Shown: positions 6,252 to 6,507 of the stretch, piece after piece | Numbering within the stretch: position 1 is the stretch's first letter | Layout: every line of letters starts with the position of its first letter | Assembly: GCA_002395905.1 (NCBI GenBank) | Contig: DGVK01000018.1 | Coordinates: 1 to 6,507, forward strand | Source: Verrucomicrobia bacterium UBA4286 | GTDB taxonomy: Bacteria; Verrucomicrobiota; Kiritimatiellia; RFP12; UBA1067 | DNA: 6,507 nt | Direction: 5' to 3' | Program-made: the position numbers and the translations under genes | Notes under the pieces: model-generated | Database searches by the model: none | The model's input: the letters and a program-made list of their open reading frames with translations, nothing else | What the model was told of the DNA's origin: nothing

Positions 6252-6507
6252 ATGAGGGCGAAAACTGCGTTGTTGTTTGTTATTGCGTCGGTTCTGCAAT
6301 GCGGCGCGGACTGGCGCGATGCGCTGCCGCGCCCGGTCTACGACGAGAGGCCGGAGTTTGTCGATTTCTACTTCAAGACATGGGAGATCGCACATGGCCG
6401 CATAGACAACATCCCCGGCCTTCCCGTGCCGCGCTACATGGATGAAGCCCACCGCTCCGACCGCATCTGGGTGTGGGACACGTGCTTCATGGTGTTCTTC
6501 TGCAAAT
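6252..6507 (+). CDS. Probable secreted (alpha/alpha)6-barrel glycoside hydrolase, N-terminal fragment
   Basis: The first 85 residues are present; the gene runs off the right edge. Residues 1-19 form a signal peptide (MRAKTALLFVIASVLQCGA); a Cys sits near the end of it, but Gln precedes the Cys, so a lipobox is doubtful. The segment DALPRPVYDERPEFVDFYFKTW followed by RSDRIWVWDTCFMVFF from about residue 69 resembles the opening of six-hairpin glycosidases, where a W-x-WD motif near the first barrel helices contributes to the active site (as in the GH37/GH63-like clan). The exact family and substrate cannot be set from this fragment. It starts 7 nt after the phosphoesterase stop, with a weak AAGGGA (6236-6241) 10 nt upstream, so it is part of the same operon. 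Confidence 0.55.
   Translation, partial: MRAKTALLFVIASVLQCGADWRDALPRPVYDERPEFVDFYFKTWEIAHGRIDNIPGLPVPRYMDEAHRSDRIWVWDTCFMVFFCK

Overview
The window looks like a GC-rich bacterial chromosome fragment. A secreted SUMF1-fold protein with an N-terminal beta domain, a ROK protein with a Cys-rich extension, and a Tat-exported phosphoesterase beside a glycosidase suggest a Verrucomicrobiota/Kiritimatiellota-like or related gut polysaccharide degrader. That placement rests on family recall, not on a marker gene, and is tentative.

Layout. The left half is on the minus strand: a sensor histidine kinase (1368-3425), its NarL/LuxR-type response regulator (749-1378, 11 nt overlap), a 201-nt intergenic region with a good promoter and several repeats, then the 5' part of a ROK-family gene that runs off the left edge (1-541). 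The right half is a plus-strand operon: a 94-aa exported protein (3564-3848), a secreted SUMF1/FGE-fold protein (3894-5249), a Tat-type calcineurin-like phosphoesterase (start 5264, or 5246 with ATGA overlap, to 6244), and the start of a probable (alpha/alpha)6-barrel glycoside hydrolase (6252 to the right edge). The two halves diverge from a 138-nt region (3426-3563).

How it may work together. Kinase and regulator form a complete two-component system whose periplasmic part appears to be a string of OB-fold-like units. The divergent region has two back-to-back TATAAT boxes, each lying where the other promoter's -35 should be, and a perfect 7-2-7 inverted repeat placed over the predicted kinase start site and at about -43 of the plus-strand promoter. 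This fits a regulator that represses its own operon and activates the exported-protein operon. The likely theme is sensing and processing of an extracellular or periplasmic glycan or phosphorylated substrate; the substrate cannot be read from the sequence.

Oddities: the SUMF1 protein lacks one of the two catalytic cysteines of true formylglycine-generating enzymes; a 14-bp perfect inverted repeat sits inside the phosphoesterase coding sequence; and the ROK upstream region has a 12-bp direct repeat with palindromic character. No RNA genes, insertion sequences or CRISPR arrays were seen.
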